Source: Hymenobacter sp. CRA2
Lineage (GTDB): Bacteria > Bacteroidota > Bacteroidia > Cytophagales > Hymenobacteraceae
Reading direction: 5' to 3'
DNA length: 64,000 bases
NCBI RefSeq assembly: GCF_002007105.1
Contig: NZ_MVBC01000009.1
Location: forward strand, 1-64,000
Each line of letters opens with the position of its first letter. Position 1 is the stretch's first letter. Shown here piece by piece: positions 1 to 8,186 of the stretch. The translations under genes and the position numbers were made by a program. The notes beneath the pieces were generated by a model, which saw only the letters and a list, made by a program, of their open reading frames with translations, was not told the DNA's origin and did not search any database.

Positions 1-110
1 GGCTCAACTTCTTTCGGCGCGTGGTGATGGACTACGAGTACACCCCGGAAAGCCACGCCGCCTGGATTCTCTGGGCAAACGTCACGCTCTGCCTCAATAG
101 ACTGCCTTGA
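1..110 (+). CDS. IS5-type DDE transposase, C-terminal fragment
   Basis: Only the last 35 codons are in the window. Read in frame from base 3 they give LNFFRRVVMDYEYTPESHAA and a short tail ending NRLP-stop. The pattern RRVVMDYEYTPES followed by a hydrophobic helix is typical of the extreme C-terminus of IS5-like DDE transposases, after the last catalytic Glu, so no catalytic residue is visible. The stop codon lies inside the 3' end of the convergent DUF4238 gene (17-base overlap), and no terminal inverted repeat is recognisable downstream. Whether the upstream part is intact cannot be seen. Confidence 0.65.
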   Translation, partial: LNFFRRVVMDYEYTPESHAAWILWANVTLCLNRLP

Positions 111-972
111 ATTCCCAAACACGCTCTATAAACGATTTCAAATAAGCTTCACTCTCGCAAGCAACCATCTTCTTAGAACTTGCAAGCGTCATCATATTAA
201 TATCATTTATCATACTCTTATGGTTATCACCTAAGTAGTATATCCCTCCCTCTTTTCTACCTAGCTTACTAGACATAGTTTGAACTAACAGCTTACTAGT
301 GAGTGGTGTTCCCACATTGGCAATTTCTTGAATATCAGGATTAAAGTATTTATTTATCTTAGCCCTACTTACTATAGAAGAGCAATCAGACAATACAAAG
401 TAATCATCCTCAGTAGTGATATAAAATATCACGCTAACAAGCGGGAACATCTTTTCAATTACATCTTCTGCAATTTTTGAGTATTGCAACTTATTTGAAT
501 ACTTTGTTTTCTTTCTGTCTTCTAAGGCTTGGTCAATTTGCTCTTTTAAGTTTGGAGCCGCATACTGCCTTAATTCTTCAAACGGCTTATAAATAGCATC
601 ATCTAACTGTCTTTTACTGACAGGATTACGCATATCGCCAATAATTCCAAGCTTAGTAATATCAATCAATGCATTTATAAGCTCATCTTTTACTGCAATT
701 TGAGTCTCTGCATAGTCAAGAATTATTTTGGTATTCTTGACGAATGAATCCTCAAAGTAATCTTTCAAATCCTTTTCAATAATATCGTGATTCAATTGAC
801 CGTTTTCATAAACGGTATTTAACTCACGCTCACTAAACACTGATTTAGTTGTAGTCTTATTAAAGAAGTTGTTGCGGATTTTGTCATATAAGTAAATTTT
901 CTTCTCTGATTGATTAAAGAAGTTTCTTATCTGACATTGGGAAACATAGTGATGATTAAGCGGAGTGCTCAT
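94..972 (-). CDS. DUF4238 domain protein (292 aa)
   Basis: The N-terminus MSTPLNHHYVSQCQIRNFF carries the HYVxQxxxRNF signature of DUF4238 proteins; it is followed by a Lys/Asn/Ile-rich mostly helical body. The biochemical function of the family is unknown to me and I assign none. There is no signal peptide or membrane segment, so it is probably cytoplasmic. Base composition is clearly AT-rich (many AAT, ATA and TTA codons) against the GC-rich genes from 2.7 kb onward, a sign of transfer. It follows the integrase on the same strand, with a hairpin between them. Its last codons overlap the transposase tail, so the native C-terminus may have been altered by the IS. Confidence 0.8.
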   Translation of the reverse strand: MSTPLNHHYVSQCQIRNFFNQSEKKIYLYDKIRNNFFNKTTTKSVFSERELNTVYENGQLNHDIIEKDLKDYFEDSFVKNTKIILDYAETQIAVKDELINALIDITKLGIIGDMRNPVSKRQLDDAIYKPFEELRQYAAPNLKEQIDQALEDRKKTKYSNKLQYSKIAEDVIEKMFPLVSVIFYITTEDDYFVLSDCSSIVSRAKINKYFNPDIQEIANVGTPLTSKLLVQTMSSKLGRKEGGIYYLGDNHKSMINDINMMTLASSKKMVACESEAYLKSFIERVWEFKAVY

Positions 973-1014
973 AGATGCTCTGTGATGTTGTCAGTAGCAA
1001 GATAGAGACAAAGA

Positions 1015-1046
1015 GAAACCCTAGCCACATCAGCAGCTAGGGTTTC
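1015..1046 (-). terminator. Hairpin between integrase and DUF4238 gene
   Basis: Perfect 10-bp stem GAAACCCTAG/CTAGGGTTTC around a 12-base loop, lying downstream of the integrase stop and 43 bases before the DUF4238 start. The U-run is weak, so it could be a terminator or attenuator. Confidence 0.5.
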
Positions 1047-1127
1047 GTGCGTTTTAAGCCTCTTTCTTGCCTGTTGCGGCTCTGTGTGGGTTAGGTACTG
1101 ATAGTGTCTCTAAGGGGCTGTAATAGC

Positions 1128-2552
1128 TTAGGCTACTACTTTCAACGCTGGCTCTTCATTGAGAAAATCAAAGACGCTATCCATCTCAGCAGCCTTAGTA
1201 GCTCTGTCTGCGTACCTTTGGAAGGTATCGAAATCTTTATGTCCAGTTATGCGGGTAATTTTATCATAGCGTAGGTTTCTGATAAGGCATTGGTTAATCA
1301 TAGTACGGCGCAAGGTATGTGCCCCGCAATGCTCGTATTTAGGTCGGGTGTCCGGTACTTGTTCGTGTCCGATATAGTTCCATACAGTTATTTCCTCATT
1401 CAGTGAGGGCATATCCAACGACTTCAGCAAGCGTCTAAACGTGCCCTTAAATGCATTGATAGCACCGGGCTTTAGGTTGTAGTCGTATTTCTCTAGAATG
1501 CTCTTCAAACGGTCTGTAAATGGGATATAGACCTTACCACCTGTTTTCTTTTGTGTTTTGATAATGTACCCTCCTTGAATATCGGCGCGGGCAATCTGAG
1601 AATCTACAAAACGCAATGCAGTTTCCGACATCAATAGTGCAAGGTCTTTCACCCGTTCCTGTGCTCTTCTAGTTAGCCCGTTCAGATGATGTGTATTTAC
1701 ATTGCGAAATGCTTTAAGCTCTTCCGTAGTCAGATATATTACTGATTCATCTTTAAGAGGCAGGTTAAACGAATACTTTTTATAATCATTAGACAACCCA
1801 TATTCCTCTTTGAAGTGATTCAGTACAGCACCTAGCTTATCCATCAATACTTTGATGGTGCTGTTATAGAAACGTTCCTTAACTAGAAACGCCTCAAATT
1901 CTTCCATTGTATTCTTGTCAAACGCTCTGATAGAAATATCTACTTGGAACTTAGCAAGTGTATTTTTTAAGTGTAGATAGGTGTTTTCTGTGCCAGCAGC
2001 AAAACTATTCTTTGCTTTAGCGTCAGTATTCTTAGGTTTAGCCTTGTGCTTTGCTTCAATAAACCTATCAATTAGCAGGGTTATGTTTTCCGGCTGAAAC
2101 GTGCCTATTTCTTTCTGAATCTTTACTATCTCATTTCGTTTCTCTTCAACCTGTTTTAACAGTAACTCTATTTCGTGCTCTAGTATCTCAATCTGGCTTT
2201 TACCTTCCTCTTCCCACTCATCAAACATCTCCTTTACCGTCTCATTGAAGCCCGGTATAGTGGTGTAGTAGTGCTTAACTCGTTCAGCGTAGGGCTGAGC
2301 ACCACCAGCGGACGCCAATCGAATAGCGTAGTCTAAACGGCGTTGGGCGGCTCCTATCTTATCGTTTGCTTCAGGTGCAAACAACTCCCCTACTACACGT
2401 CCTTTCTTCAGGCTAGCCGGATTGATAGAGAAGCCGCAAGGGACGTAGTAATCTTTGTTCTTGCCGCTGGCGTCAGGGTGACTGTAGCGAATGTATACAG
2501 GCTGTTCTAGCCCCTTATTGACCTTACGAACTACTACTTTAGCATTTGCCAT
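1128..2552 (-). CDS. Tyrosine recombinase / integrase (474 aa)
   Basis: Site-specific recombinase of the Bacteroidota integrative-element type. Residues 1-60 look like an arm-binding domain, 110-150 are a charged coiled coil, 155-265 are a SAM-like core-binding domain, and 275-470 are the catalytic domain. Visible catalytic residues are R314 (ETALRFVDSQ), a Lys near 336, H412-x-x-R415 (HTLRR), H438 (ITGHKD) and Y447 (FQRYAD), so the enzyme should be active. The gene is more AT-rich than the chromosome to its right and sits at the edge of the island, the usual place for an integrase. It probably catalyses excision and integration of the element that carries DUF4238. Confidence 0.93.
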   Translation of the reverse strand: MANAKVVVRKVNKGLEQPVYIRYSHPDASGKNKDYYVPCGFSINPASLKKGRVVGELFAPEANDKIGAAQRRLDYAIRLASAGGAQPYAERVKHYYTTIPGFNETVKEMFDEWEEEGKSQIEILEHEIELLLKQVEEKRNEIVKIQKEIGTFQPENITLLIDRFIEAKHKAKPKNTDAKAKNSFAAGTENTYLHLKNTLAKFQVDISIRAFDKNTMEEFEAFLVKERFYNSTIKVLMDKLGAVLNHFKEEYGLSNDYKKYSFNLPLKDESVIYLTTEELKAFRNVNTHHLNGLTRRAQERVKDLALLMSETALRFVDSQIARADIQGGYIIKTQKKTGGKVYIPFTDRLKSILEKYDYNLKPGAINAFKGTFRRLLKSLDMPSLNEEITVWNYIGHEQVPDTRPKYEHCGAHTLRRTMINQCLIRNLRYDKITRITGHKDFDTFQRYADRATKAAEMDSVFDFLNEEPALKVVA

Positions 2553-2657
2553 CTTTTTGCACTATTAAGGGTTGGCGACTCCGTTGAATTTCACGAAGTT
2601 ACCAACCCCTAACATTGATGCAAACCTTGTAGCAAGGTATTTTTAAAAACCGCGTTT
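2553..2657. other. Island/chromosome junction with short inverted repeats; candidate att end
   Basis: This 105-base gap separates the integrase start from the dehydrogenase stop. It holds AGGGTTGG (2568) facing CCAACCCCT (2602), then ACCTTG-TAG-CAAGGT followed by ATTTTT (2624-2645, terminator-like on +). A further pair AAAACCG/CGGTTTT (about 2646-2667) has the dehydrogenase stop codon in its loop. Base composition changes here, so a recombination site is likely within or near it, but the other end of the element is outside the window. Confidence 0.4.
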
Positions 2658-3821
2658 CTACGGTTTTAAGACCACTTTTGTACAGTTGTCTTTCTTGTTG
2701 CGGAAGATGTCGTAGCCGTGGGCGGCTTCGCTCAGCGGCAGTTTGTGGCTGATGATGTCGTCGAGCTTCACCTTGCCTTCCACTACGTACTGCAGCAGCT
2801 TGTCGATGTGCTTGTGGGCCGGGGCCTGGCCGCCCACGAGCTTGATGCCCTTGTCGAAGAATTGCCCGACGGGGAAGTTGTCGAAGTAAGCTCCGTACAC
2901 GCCCAGAACCGATACGATGCCACCGCGGCGCACAGCACTCATGCAGGTTTCCAGCACTTTCACAGAGCCTTTTTCGAAGTTCACCACGGCCTTGACACGG
3001 TCGATTAGGTCGCGCATGGGCTCGAAGCCCACGGCCTCCACGCACACGTCGGCGCCGCGGCCCTGGCTCATGGCCCGGATTTCCTCAATCACCTGCTTGC
3101 GGTCCTCCCACTTGATGGTTTCGCAGTTGGCCGAAGCCCGCGCTTTCTCCAGGCGGTATTCCAGCGGATCGACGATGACCACGCGGGCGGCGCCGCGCAG
3201 CCAAGCCGATTTGGCGGCCATGATGCCCACCGGCCCGGCCCCGAAAATGGCCACAAACTCACCGCCCTTTACCTCGCCCCAGTCGATGCCGGAGTAACCG
3301 GTGGGGAAGATATCGGTGAGGAACAGGGCCTGCTCGTCGGTCAGCGAATCGGGAATGACGCGCGGGCCGTAGTCGGCGTAGGGCACGCGCACGTACTCGG
3401 CCTGCCCGCCGTTGTAGCCGCCGTAGAGGTCGGTGTAGCCGAAGAGGGCACCGCCTTTTTCCGTCAGCACGCCGCCCTCGGGGCCGTAGTGGTCGGGGTT
3501 GGAGTTTTCGCAGTGGCCGGGCAGCTCGTGGTTGCAGAAGAAACAGGTACCGCAAGCCACCGGAAAGGGCACCACCACCCGGTCGCCCACCTTCAGCTTA
3601 TTGCCCACGCCCTTGCCCACTTCTTCCACGATGCCCATGAACTCGTGGCCGAGCACCATGGGCCGCGGCTGCGGAATGCCGCCGTTGTAGATGTGCAGAT
3701 CGGAGCCGCAGATGGCGGTGCTCGTCACGCGGATAATGGCGTCGCGCGAATCGACGATTTCCGGGTCGTCGACCGTGTCGACGCGCACGTCCTTGATGCC
3801 GTGGAAGACTAAGGCTTTCAT
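2658..3821 (-). CDS. Zinc-dependent alcohol dehydrogenase, formaldehyde-dehydrogenase-like (387 aa)
   Basis: Medium-chain NAD(P)-dependent dehydrogenase. Catalytic zinc ligands are visible in STAICGSDLH and GHEFMG. Four structural-zinc Cys lie in CGTCFFCNHELPGHC, and the Rossmann motif is FGAGPVGIMAA. The long insertion after the structural zinc site and the C-terminus NCTKVVLKP match the glutathione-independent formaldehyde dehydrogenase branch, but the substrate cannot be settled from sequence. I chose the ATG at 3821 (MKALVFHGIKDV) because the 58 extra codons upstream are Arg-rich and unlike the family. The 3' end is intact although the island begins just beyond it. Confidence 0.9.
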   Translation of the reverse strand: MKALVFHGIKDVRVDTVDDPEIVDSRDAIIRVTSTAICGSDLHIYNGGIPQPRPMVLGHEFMGIVEEVGKGVGNKLKVGDRVVVPFPVACGTCFFCNHELPGHCENSNPDHYGPEGGVLTEKGGALFGYTDLYGGYNGGQAEYVRVPYADYGPRVIPDSLTDEQALFLTDIFPTGYSGIDWGEVKGGEFVAIFGAGPVGIMAAKSAWLRGAARVVIVDPLEYRLEKARASANCETIKWEDRKQVIEEIRAMSQGRGADVCVEAVGFEPMRDLIDRVKAVVNFEKGSVKVLETCMSAVRRGGIVSVLGVYGAYFDNFPVGQFFDKGIKLVGGQAPAHKHIDKLLQYVVEGKVKLDDIISHKLPLSEAAHGYDIFRNKKDNCTKVVLKP

Positions 3822-3957
3822 AGGGTGTGGGTTGGTTGTGGTAGATACGTAGCTAGGGCTAACGACCCGCGCAACGCCCGGGTTGTCTCCGTGAACTTTC
3901 CTACCCGAAACCACCCAATACGCAACGCCTGACGCGGCAACTGCCCGCGCTTCCGCC

Positions 3958-6252
3958 CTACTTCTTCTCGTCCTTGCTGAACGAATACGGCGCATCCTGC
4001 GGCTGGGTACCGCGGCTGGTATTCGGCTGGCTGGTCATGTCGAATTCCAGCGTGGCGCCCTGCAGCAGCTGTTGGTGACGGAGGTAATTGGCGCCGTAGG
4101 GCTGCCCGTTGAGGCGCAGTTGGCCGATGTAGCGGTTGGCGTCGGTGTTCTGAGGCGCGCTGAGCACCACGTCCTTGCCGTTTTCCAGGTGCAGCGTGGC
4201 CTTCGGGAAGAGTGGCGCGCCCAGCACGTACTCATCGGTGGCGGGGCAGACGGGGTAAAAGCCCAGGGCAGAGAAGACGTACCACGCCGAGGTTTGGCCG
4301 TTGTCCTCGTCGCCGCAGTAGCCGTCGGGCGTGGGGTGGTAGAGGCGGTTCATGGTTTCGCGGGCCCAGTACTGCGCCTTCCACGGCTGGCCGGCGTAGT
4401 TGTAGAGGTACACCATGTGCTGAATGGGCTGGTTGCCGTGGGCGTAGTTGCCCATGCCGGCAATCTGCATTTCGCGGATTTCGTGAATGACCGAGCCGTA
4501 GTAGGAGGCATCGAACACCGGCGCGAGGGTAAACACTGTGTCCAGCTTGGCCACGAAGGGCCGGGGCCCGCCCATGAGCGTCATCAGCCCGTGCACGTCG
4601 TGGAAGACCGACCAAGTGTAGTGCCAGCTGTTGCCCTCCGTGAAGGCGTCGCCCCACTTGAAGGGGTTGAAGGGCGTCTGGAACGAGCCGTTCTGGTTGC
4701 GGCCGCGCATCAGCCCGGTTTGCTTGTCGAAGACGTTGCGGTAGTTCTGGCTGCGCTTGGCGTAGAGGGCCAGCTCCTTTTTGGGCCGCCCCAGGGCCTT
4801 GCCGAGCTGGTAGATGGTGAAGTCGTCGTAGGCGTATTCGAGCGTACGGGCGGCGTTTTCGTTGATGCCCGCGTCGTAGGGCACGTAGCCGAGCTTGTTG
4901 TAGTACTGCACGCCAGCGCGGCCCACGGCTTCCAGCGGGCCCGCGTTGTTGGCCCCGTGCAGCAGGGCCTGGTAGAGCACGTTGATGTCGTAACCGCGCA
5001 CGCCTTTCAGGTAGGCATCGGCTACCACGGAGGCGGAGTTGTTACCGATCATCACGTCGCGGTAGCCGGGGCTGCCCCACTCCGGCAGCCAGCCGCCTTC
5101 TTTGTAGGCGTTGGCCAGTCCGGCCTGAATCTGGCTGTTCACGCTCGGGTAGAGCAAGTTCAGGAAGGGAAACAGGCTGCGGAAGGTGTCCCAGAAGCCG
5201 GTATCGGTATAGAGGTAGCCGGGCAGCACCTTGCCATTGTAGGGCGAATAGTGCACCGGCTGGCCCTGGGCGTCCAGCTCATAGAACTTGCGCGGAAACT
5301 GCAAGGCCCGGTACAGGCAGGAGTAGAAGGTACGTTGCTGCTCCTCGCTGCCGCCCGCTACCTCGATGCGCCCGAGCTGCTTGGCCCAGGCTGCCCGCGC
5401 CTTCTGCTTCACCGTCTCGAAATCGTCGGTACCGATTTCCGTCTGCAGGTTTAGCTCGGCCTGCTCGGGGCTGATAAACGACGAAGCCACCCGCGCCTGC
5501 AGCTGCTCACCCGGCCGCAGGCGGAAGCCCACCACGGCCCCGGCGTGGTCGGCGCGGGCTTCGAGCTGCTGGGCGTAGAGCACCTTGTCGCGGTAGACGG
5601 TGGTGCTGGCAAACGCGTGGTCAAACTCGATGACGAAGTAGTTCTTGAAGCCATCCGGCACGCCACGGCTGTTGCGCGTGGTGTAACCGATGATGCGGCG
5701 CTGCTGGGGCAGCAGCTTCACGTAGGAGCCGCGGTCCAGGGCGTCGAGCACCACGTAGGCGCTGTCGGCGTGGTGCACGGTGAAGCGGAAGCGCGCCGCC
5801 CGCTCGGTGGGCGCTATTTCGGTGGTGATGTCGTGGTCGGCCAGGTACACGCGGTAGTAGTACGGGCGGGCCTCTTCCGCCTTGTGCGAAAACCAGCTGG
5901 CCCGCTCGTCTTCCTCGAAGCGCAGCTTGCCGGTGAGCGGCATCAGCGCAAACTGGCCGTAGTCGTTCATCCACGGCGAGGGTTGGTGCGTCTGCTTGAA
6001 GCCGCGCAGCTTGTCGGCCGAGTACTGGTAGGCCCAGCCGCTGCCCATCTTGCCGGTCTGCGGCATCCAAGTATTCATGCCCCAGGGCATGGCAATGGCC
6101 GGGTAGGTATTGCCGTTTGATAGCTCCGGCTTGGAGTCAGTACCCATCAGCGGGTTGACCAGATCGACGGGCTCGGGCAGGGTCTGGGCAGTGACGGCAG
6201 CCGGGCCGACGGTCAGCAGCAAAAGCAGGAGGCGGAGTATAGTTCTGATCAT
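3958..6252 (-). CDS. Secreted GH92 alpha-mannosidase, catalytic-acid Glu replaced by Gln (764 aa)
   Basis: Signal peptide at residues 1-22 (leucine run ending VTAQ), then the GH92 N-terminal beta-sandwich (LVNPLMGTDS, MPWGMNTWMPQTG) and an (alpha/alpha)6 catalytic domain with TDTGFWDTFRSLFP near 350. The calcium/base region GDEDNGQTSAWYVFSALGFY at 647-666 is conserved. The usual GNEP motif carrying the general acid reads GNQP here, giving Gln608 (codon 4429-4431). GH92 enzymes are calcium-dependent exo-alpha-mannosidases, usually periplasmic. The Gln suggests a substrate with a good leaving group such as mannose-1-phosphate linkages (inference). It stands alone, with no SusCD pair nearby. Confidence 0.93.
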   Translation of the reverse strand: MIRTILRLLLLLLTVGPAAVTAQTLPEPVDLVNPLMGTDSKPELSNGNTYPAIAMPWGMNTWMPQTGKMGSGWAYQYSADKLRGFKQTHQPSPWMNDYGQFALMPLTGKLRFEEDERASWFSHKAEEARPYYYRVYLADHDITTEIAPTERAARFRFTVHHADSAYVVLDALDRGSYVKLLPQQRRIIGYTTRNSRGVPDGFKNYFVIEFDHAFASTTVYRDKVLYAQQLEARADHAGAVVGFRLRPGEQLQARVASSFISPEQAELNLQTEIGTDDFETVKQKARAAWAKQLGRIEVAGGSEEQQRTFYSCLYRALQFPRKFYELDAQGQPVHYSPYNGKVLPGYLYTDTGFWDTFRSLFPFLNLLYPSVNSQIQAGLANAYKEGGWLPEWGSPGYRDVMIGNNSASVVADAYLKGVRGYDINVLYQALLHGANNAGPLEAVGRAGVQYYNKLGYVPYDAGINENAARTLEYAYDDFTIYQLGKALGRPKKELALYAKRSQNYRNVFDKQTGLMRGRNQNGSFQTPFNPFKWGDAFTEGNSWHYTWSVFHDVHGLMTLMGGPRPFVAKLDTVFTLAPVFDASYYGSVIHEIREMQIAGMGNYAHGNQPIQHMVYLYNYAGQPWKAQYWARETMNRLYHPTPDGYCGDEDNGQTSAWYVFSALGFYPVCPATDEYVLGAPLFPKATLHLENGKDVVLSAPQNTDANRYIGQLRLNGQPYGANYLRHQQLLQGATLEFDMTSQPNTSRGTQPQDAPYSFSKDEKK

Positions 6253-6441
6253 GCAGGTGGAGCGCAGAAGACAACGCGGCGCCGAATGTAACCAGAACCT
6301 CAGGCAGAGGCGCAGCTAAATCGAAGGGCGCCGTAGGCAAGCATCTGGCCAGGCAGCAGTTGCTCCTTACACGCTTACCGCCCAGACGTCAGCCCGCAAC
6401 CTATCTCGGCTGTGCTCGACACGACGTTCTTATTTAGCCGC

Positions 6442-7341
6442 CTAAGCCTGCCCAGCCACCACATCAATACCTTCGGCGAAAGTGTGCGGCCGATAACCCA
6501 GTTCCCGTTCCGCTTTATCGATGACAAAGCCCGTGCGCGGGGGCCGTTTGCCGGGCTGGGTGAAGGTGCTGGCATCCACCGGCTCAATCAGCGAGGCATC
6601 GAGCCCGAAATGCGCCGCCACGCGCAAAGCCATTTCGTAGGGCGTGAAAAACTCGCGCCCCGAGAGGTGGTAGAGGCCGGTGGCGTTTTGCCGGGCAATG
6701 AGCCAGCAGCCTTCGGCTAAGTCCTCGGCCAGGGTGGGCGTGCGCCACTGGTCGGTAACCACCTTGATAGGCTTGCCGGCCCGCAGTGAGTCGCGCACCC
6801 AGAGCACGATATTGGTGCGCCCACCGCCGCGCAGCACGCCATACACCAGCACCGTGCGCGCAATGGCCCAGCGCAGCTCCGGCGTATTCATTACGGCCTG
6901 CTCGGCGGCCAACTTGCTGCGGCCGTAGTGGCTGATGGGGTTGGGCACGGCGTCTTCGGCCAGAGGACCGTGGCTGCCGTCGAACACAAAATCGGTGCTG
7001 AGGTGCGTGAGGTGCGCGCCGTGGCCGGCGCAGGCGCGGGCCAGGTTTTCGGTGCCCGTTACGTTGGCCAGCCAGCAAGCGTCGGGGTTCAACTCGCACT
7101 CGTCCACGTGGGTAATGGCCGCCGTGTGGATGACGTGCGTAGGCCGCTCCTGCCCGATGACGGCCTCGACCTGCGCGGCATCGGCTACATCGAGCGACAC
7201 GAAGCGCACGGCCGGATAATACTCCGCCAGGCGGTTGGCGCCGCGGGCGGTAGCTACCAGTTCCACGCCAGGCTGCTGGTGCATGCGGTCGATGAGCTTC
7301 TGACCCAGCAGGCCATTGGAGCCGGTGATGAGGAGACGCAT
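6442..7341 (-). CDS. RmlD-like NAD(P)-dependent sugar-nucleotide reductase / SDR (299 aa)
   Basis: Extended short-chain dehydrogenase. The start MRLLITGSNGLLGQKL holds the GxxGxxG cofactor motif, followed by LDVAD, HTAAITHVDECE and the active-site motif YGRSKLAAE (Tyr-x-x-x-Lys). Overall it resembles dTDP-4-dehydrorhamnose reductase (RmlD/RfbD), but no other rhamnose-pathway gene is in the window, so the substrate is open. I chose the ATG at 7341; the 33 codons upstream are translated from the GTGA/TCAC repeat leader. Membership of the family is secure. Confidence 0.85.
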   Translation of the reverse strand: MRLLITGSNGLLGQKLIDRMHQQPGVELVATARGANRLAEYYPAVRFVSLDVADAAQVEAVIGQERPTHVIHTAAITHVDECELNPDACWLANVTGTENLARACAGHGAHLTHLSTDFVFDGSHGPLAEDAVPNPISHYGRSKLAAEQAVMNTPELRWAIARTVLVYGVLRGGGRTNIVLWVRDSLRAGKPIKVVTDQWRTPTLAEDLAEGCWLIARQNATGLYHLSGREFFTPYEMALRVAAHFGLDASLIEPVDASTFTQPGKRPPRTGFVIDKAERELGYRPHTFAEGIDVVAGQA

Positions 7342-7461
7342 ACGGTGAGAGGGTGAGGTAGTGAACTGGTGAGTTTGATGTTCTGATGGCACGAACCGCG
7401 CCTGTAGCGCATTGCGCGCAGTCAGCACGGCACTCGCCATTTCACCACCTCACCAGTTCAC
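7342..7461 (-). repeat. GTGA/TCAC inverted-repeat leader, copy A
   Basis: Fills the whole gap between the cyclophilin stop and the reductase ATG. On the minus strand it reads GTGAACTGGTGAGGTGG at the far arm, then the core GAGTGCCGT (bases 7435-7427), about 55 unrelated bases, and a TCACCA-type arm ending two bases before the ATG. The same plan and orientation recur at 11094, 52692 and 53096. Confidence 0.8.
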
Positions 7462-8157
7462 CTAATACTGATACCCGTAGAGCTTGGTGATTTTCTTCTT
7501 GCTGAGCTTTTCCACCTTCACATCCATCTTCACGTCCTGCTCGGGGCGGTCCATTTGGTTGCGCGACACCTTGGCAATTTTATCTACCACGTCCTGGCCC
7601 TGAATCACCTGCCCGAACACGGTGTAGGCGCCGTCGAGGTGGGGCGTGCCGCTGGGGTTTTGCACGATGTAGAATTGCGAGTAGCTGCTCGGCGTACCGG
7701 CCGGGCCACCCGAGCGCGCCGCGGCCACGGCACCGCGCTTGTGGTGCAGCTCGGGGCGCAGCTCGGCCGGAATGGTGGGGTCGTTGGGCTGGCCCATGCC
7801 GTCGTTGGTGGGGTCGGCGTCCTTGGAGTTGGCGTCGCCGCCCTGAATCATGAAGCCGGGGATGATGCGGTGAAACGTGGTACCGCTGTAGAAGCCACTT
7901 TTGGCCTTTTGCAGAAAGTTTTCCCGGTGCAGGGGCGTCTGCTCAAAGGTCACCAGCCGGATGTCGCCCAGTGAGGTGCCGCCCTGCGTGATGTGCAGCG
8001 TCACCAGTTGGTCTTTTTTGCCGGGCTTCCTGGCTTTTGCTTTCACCTTTTGGGTGGGCGCTTTCTGCGCGTGCAGGCTCGGCGTGGCGGCCAGCGTCAA
8101 AGCCAGCAGCAGGGCGGCGGGGCGGAAGAATCGGCTCGGGGAAGAAAACGGGTTCAT
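7462..8157 (-). CDS. Secreted cyclophilin-type peptidyl-prolyl isomerase (231 aa)
   Basis: N-terminal signal peptide (MNPFSSPSRFFRPAALLLAL, cleavage near SLHA), a Lys-rich linker, then a cyclophilin domain. FHRIIPGFMIQGGD is the family hallmark, and YSQFYIVQ plus HLDGAYTVFGQVIQGQDVV complete the active-site region. It should catalyse cis-trans isomerisation of Xaa-Pro bonds in the periplasm. I used the ATG at 8157; ATG 8163 two codons upstream is equally possible. The 498-aa open frame extending to 8958 is rejected because it runs through the acetyltransferase gene out of frame. It starts 29 bases after that gene and is probably co-transcribed. Confidence 0.92.
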   Translation of the reverse strand: MNPFSSPSRFFRPAALLLALTLAATPSLHAQKAPTQKVKAKARKPGKKDQLVTLHITQGGTSLGDIRLVTFEQTPLHRENFLQKAKSGFYSGTTFHRIIPGFMIQGGDANSKDADPTNDGMGQPNDPTIPAELRPELHHKRGAVAAARSGGPAGTPSSYSQFYIVQNPSGTPHLDGAYTVFGQVIQGQDVVDKIAKVSRNQMDRPEQDVKMDVKVEKLSKKKITKLYGYQY

Positions 8158-8186
8158 CAACATCAGGGGTAATTCACTTAACGAAG

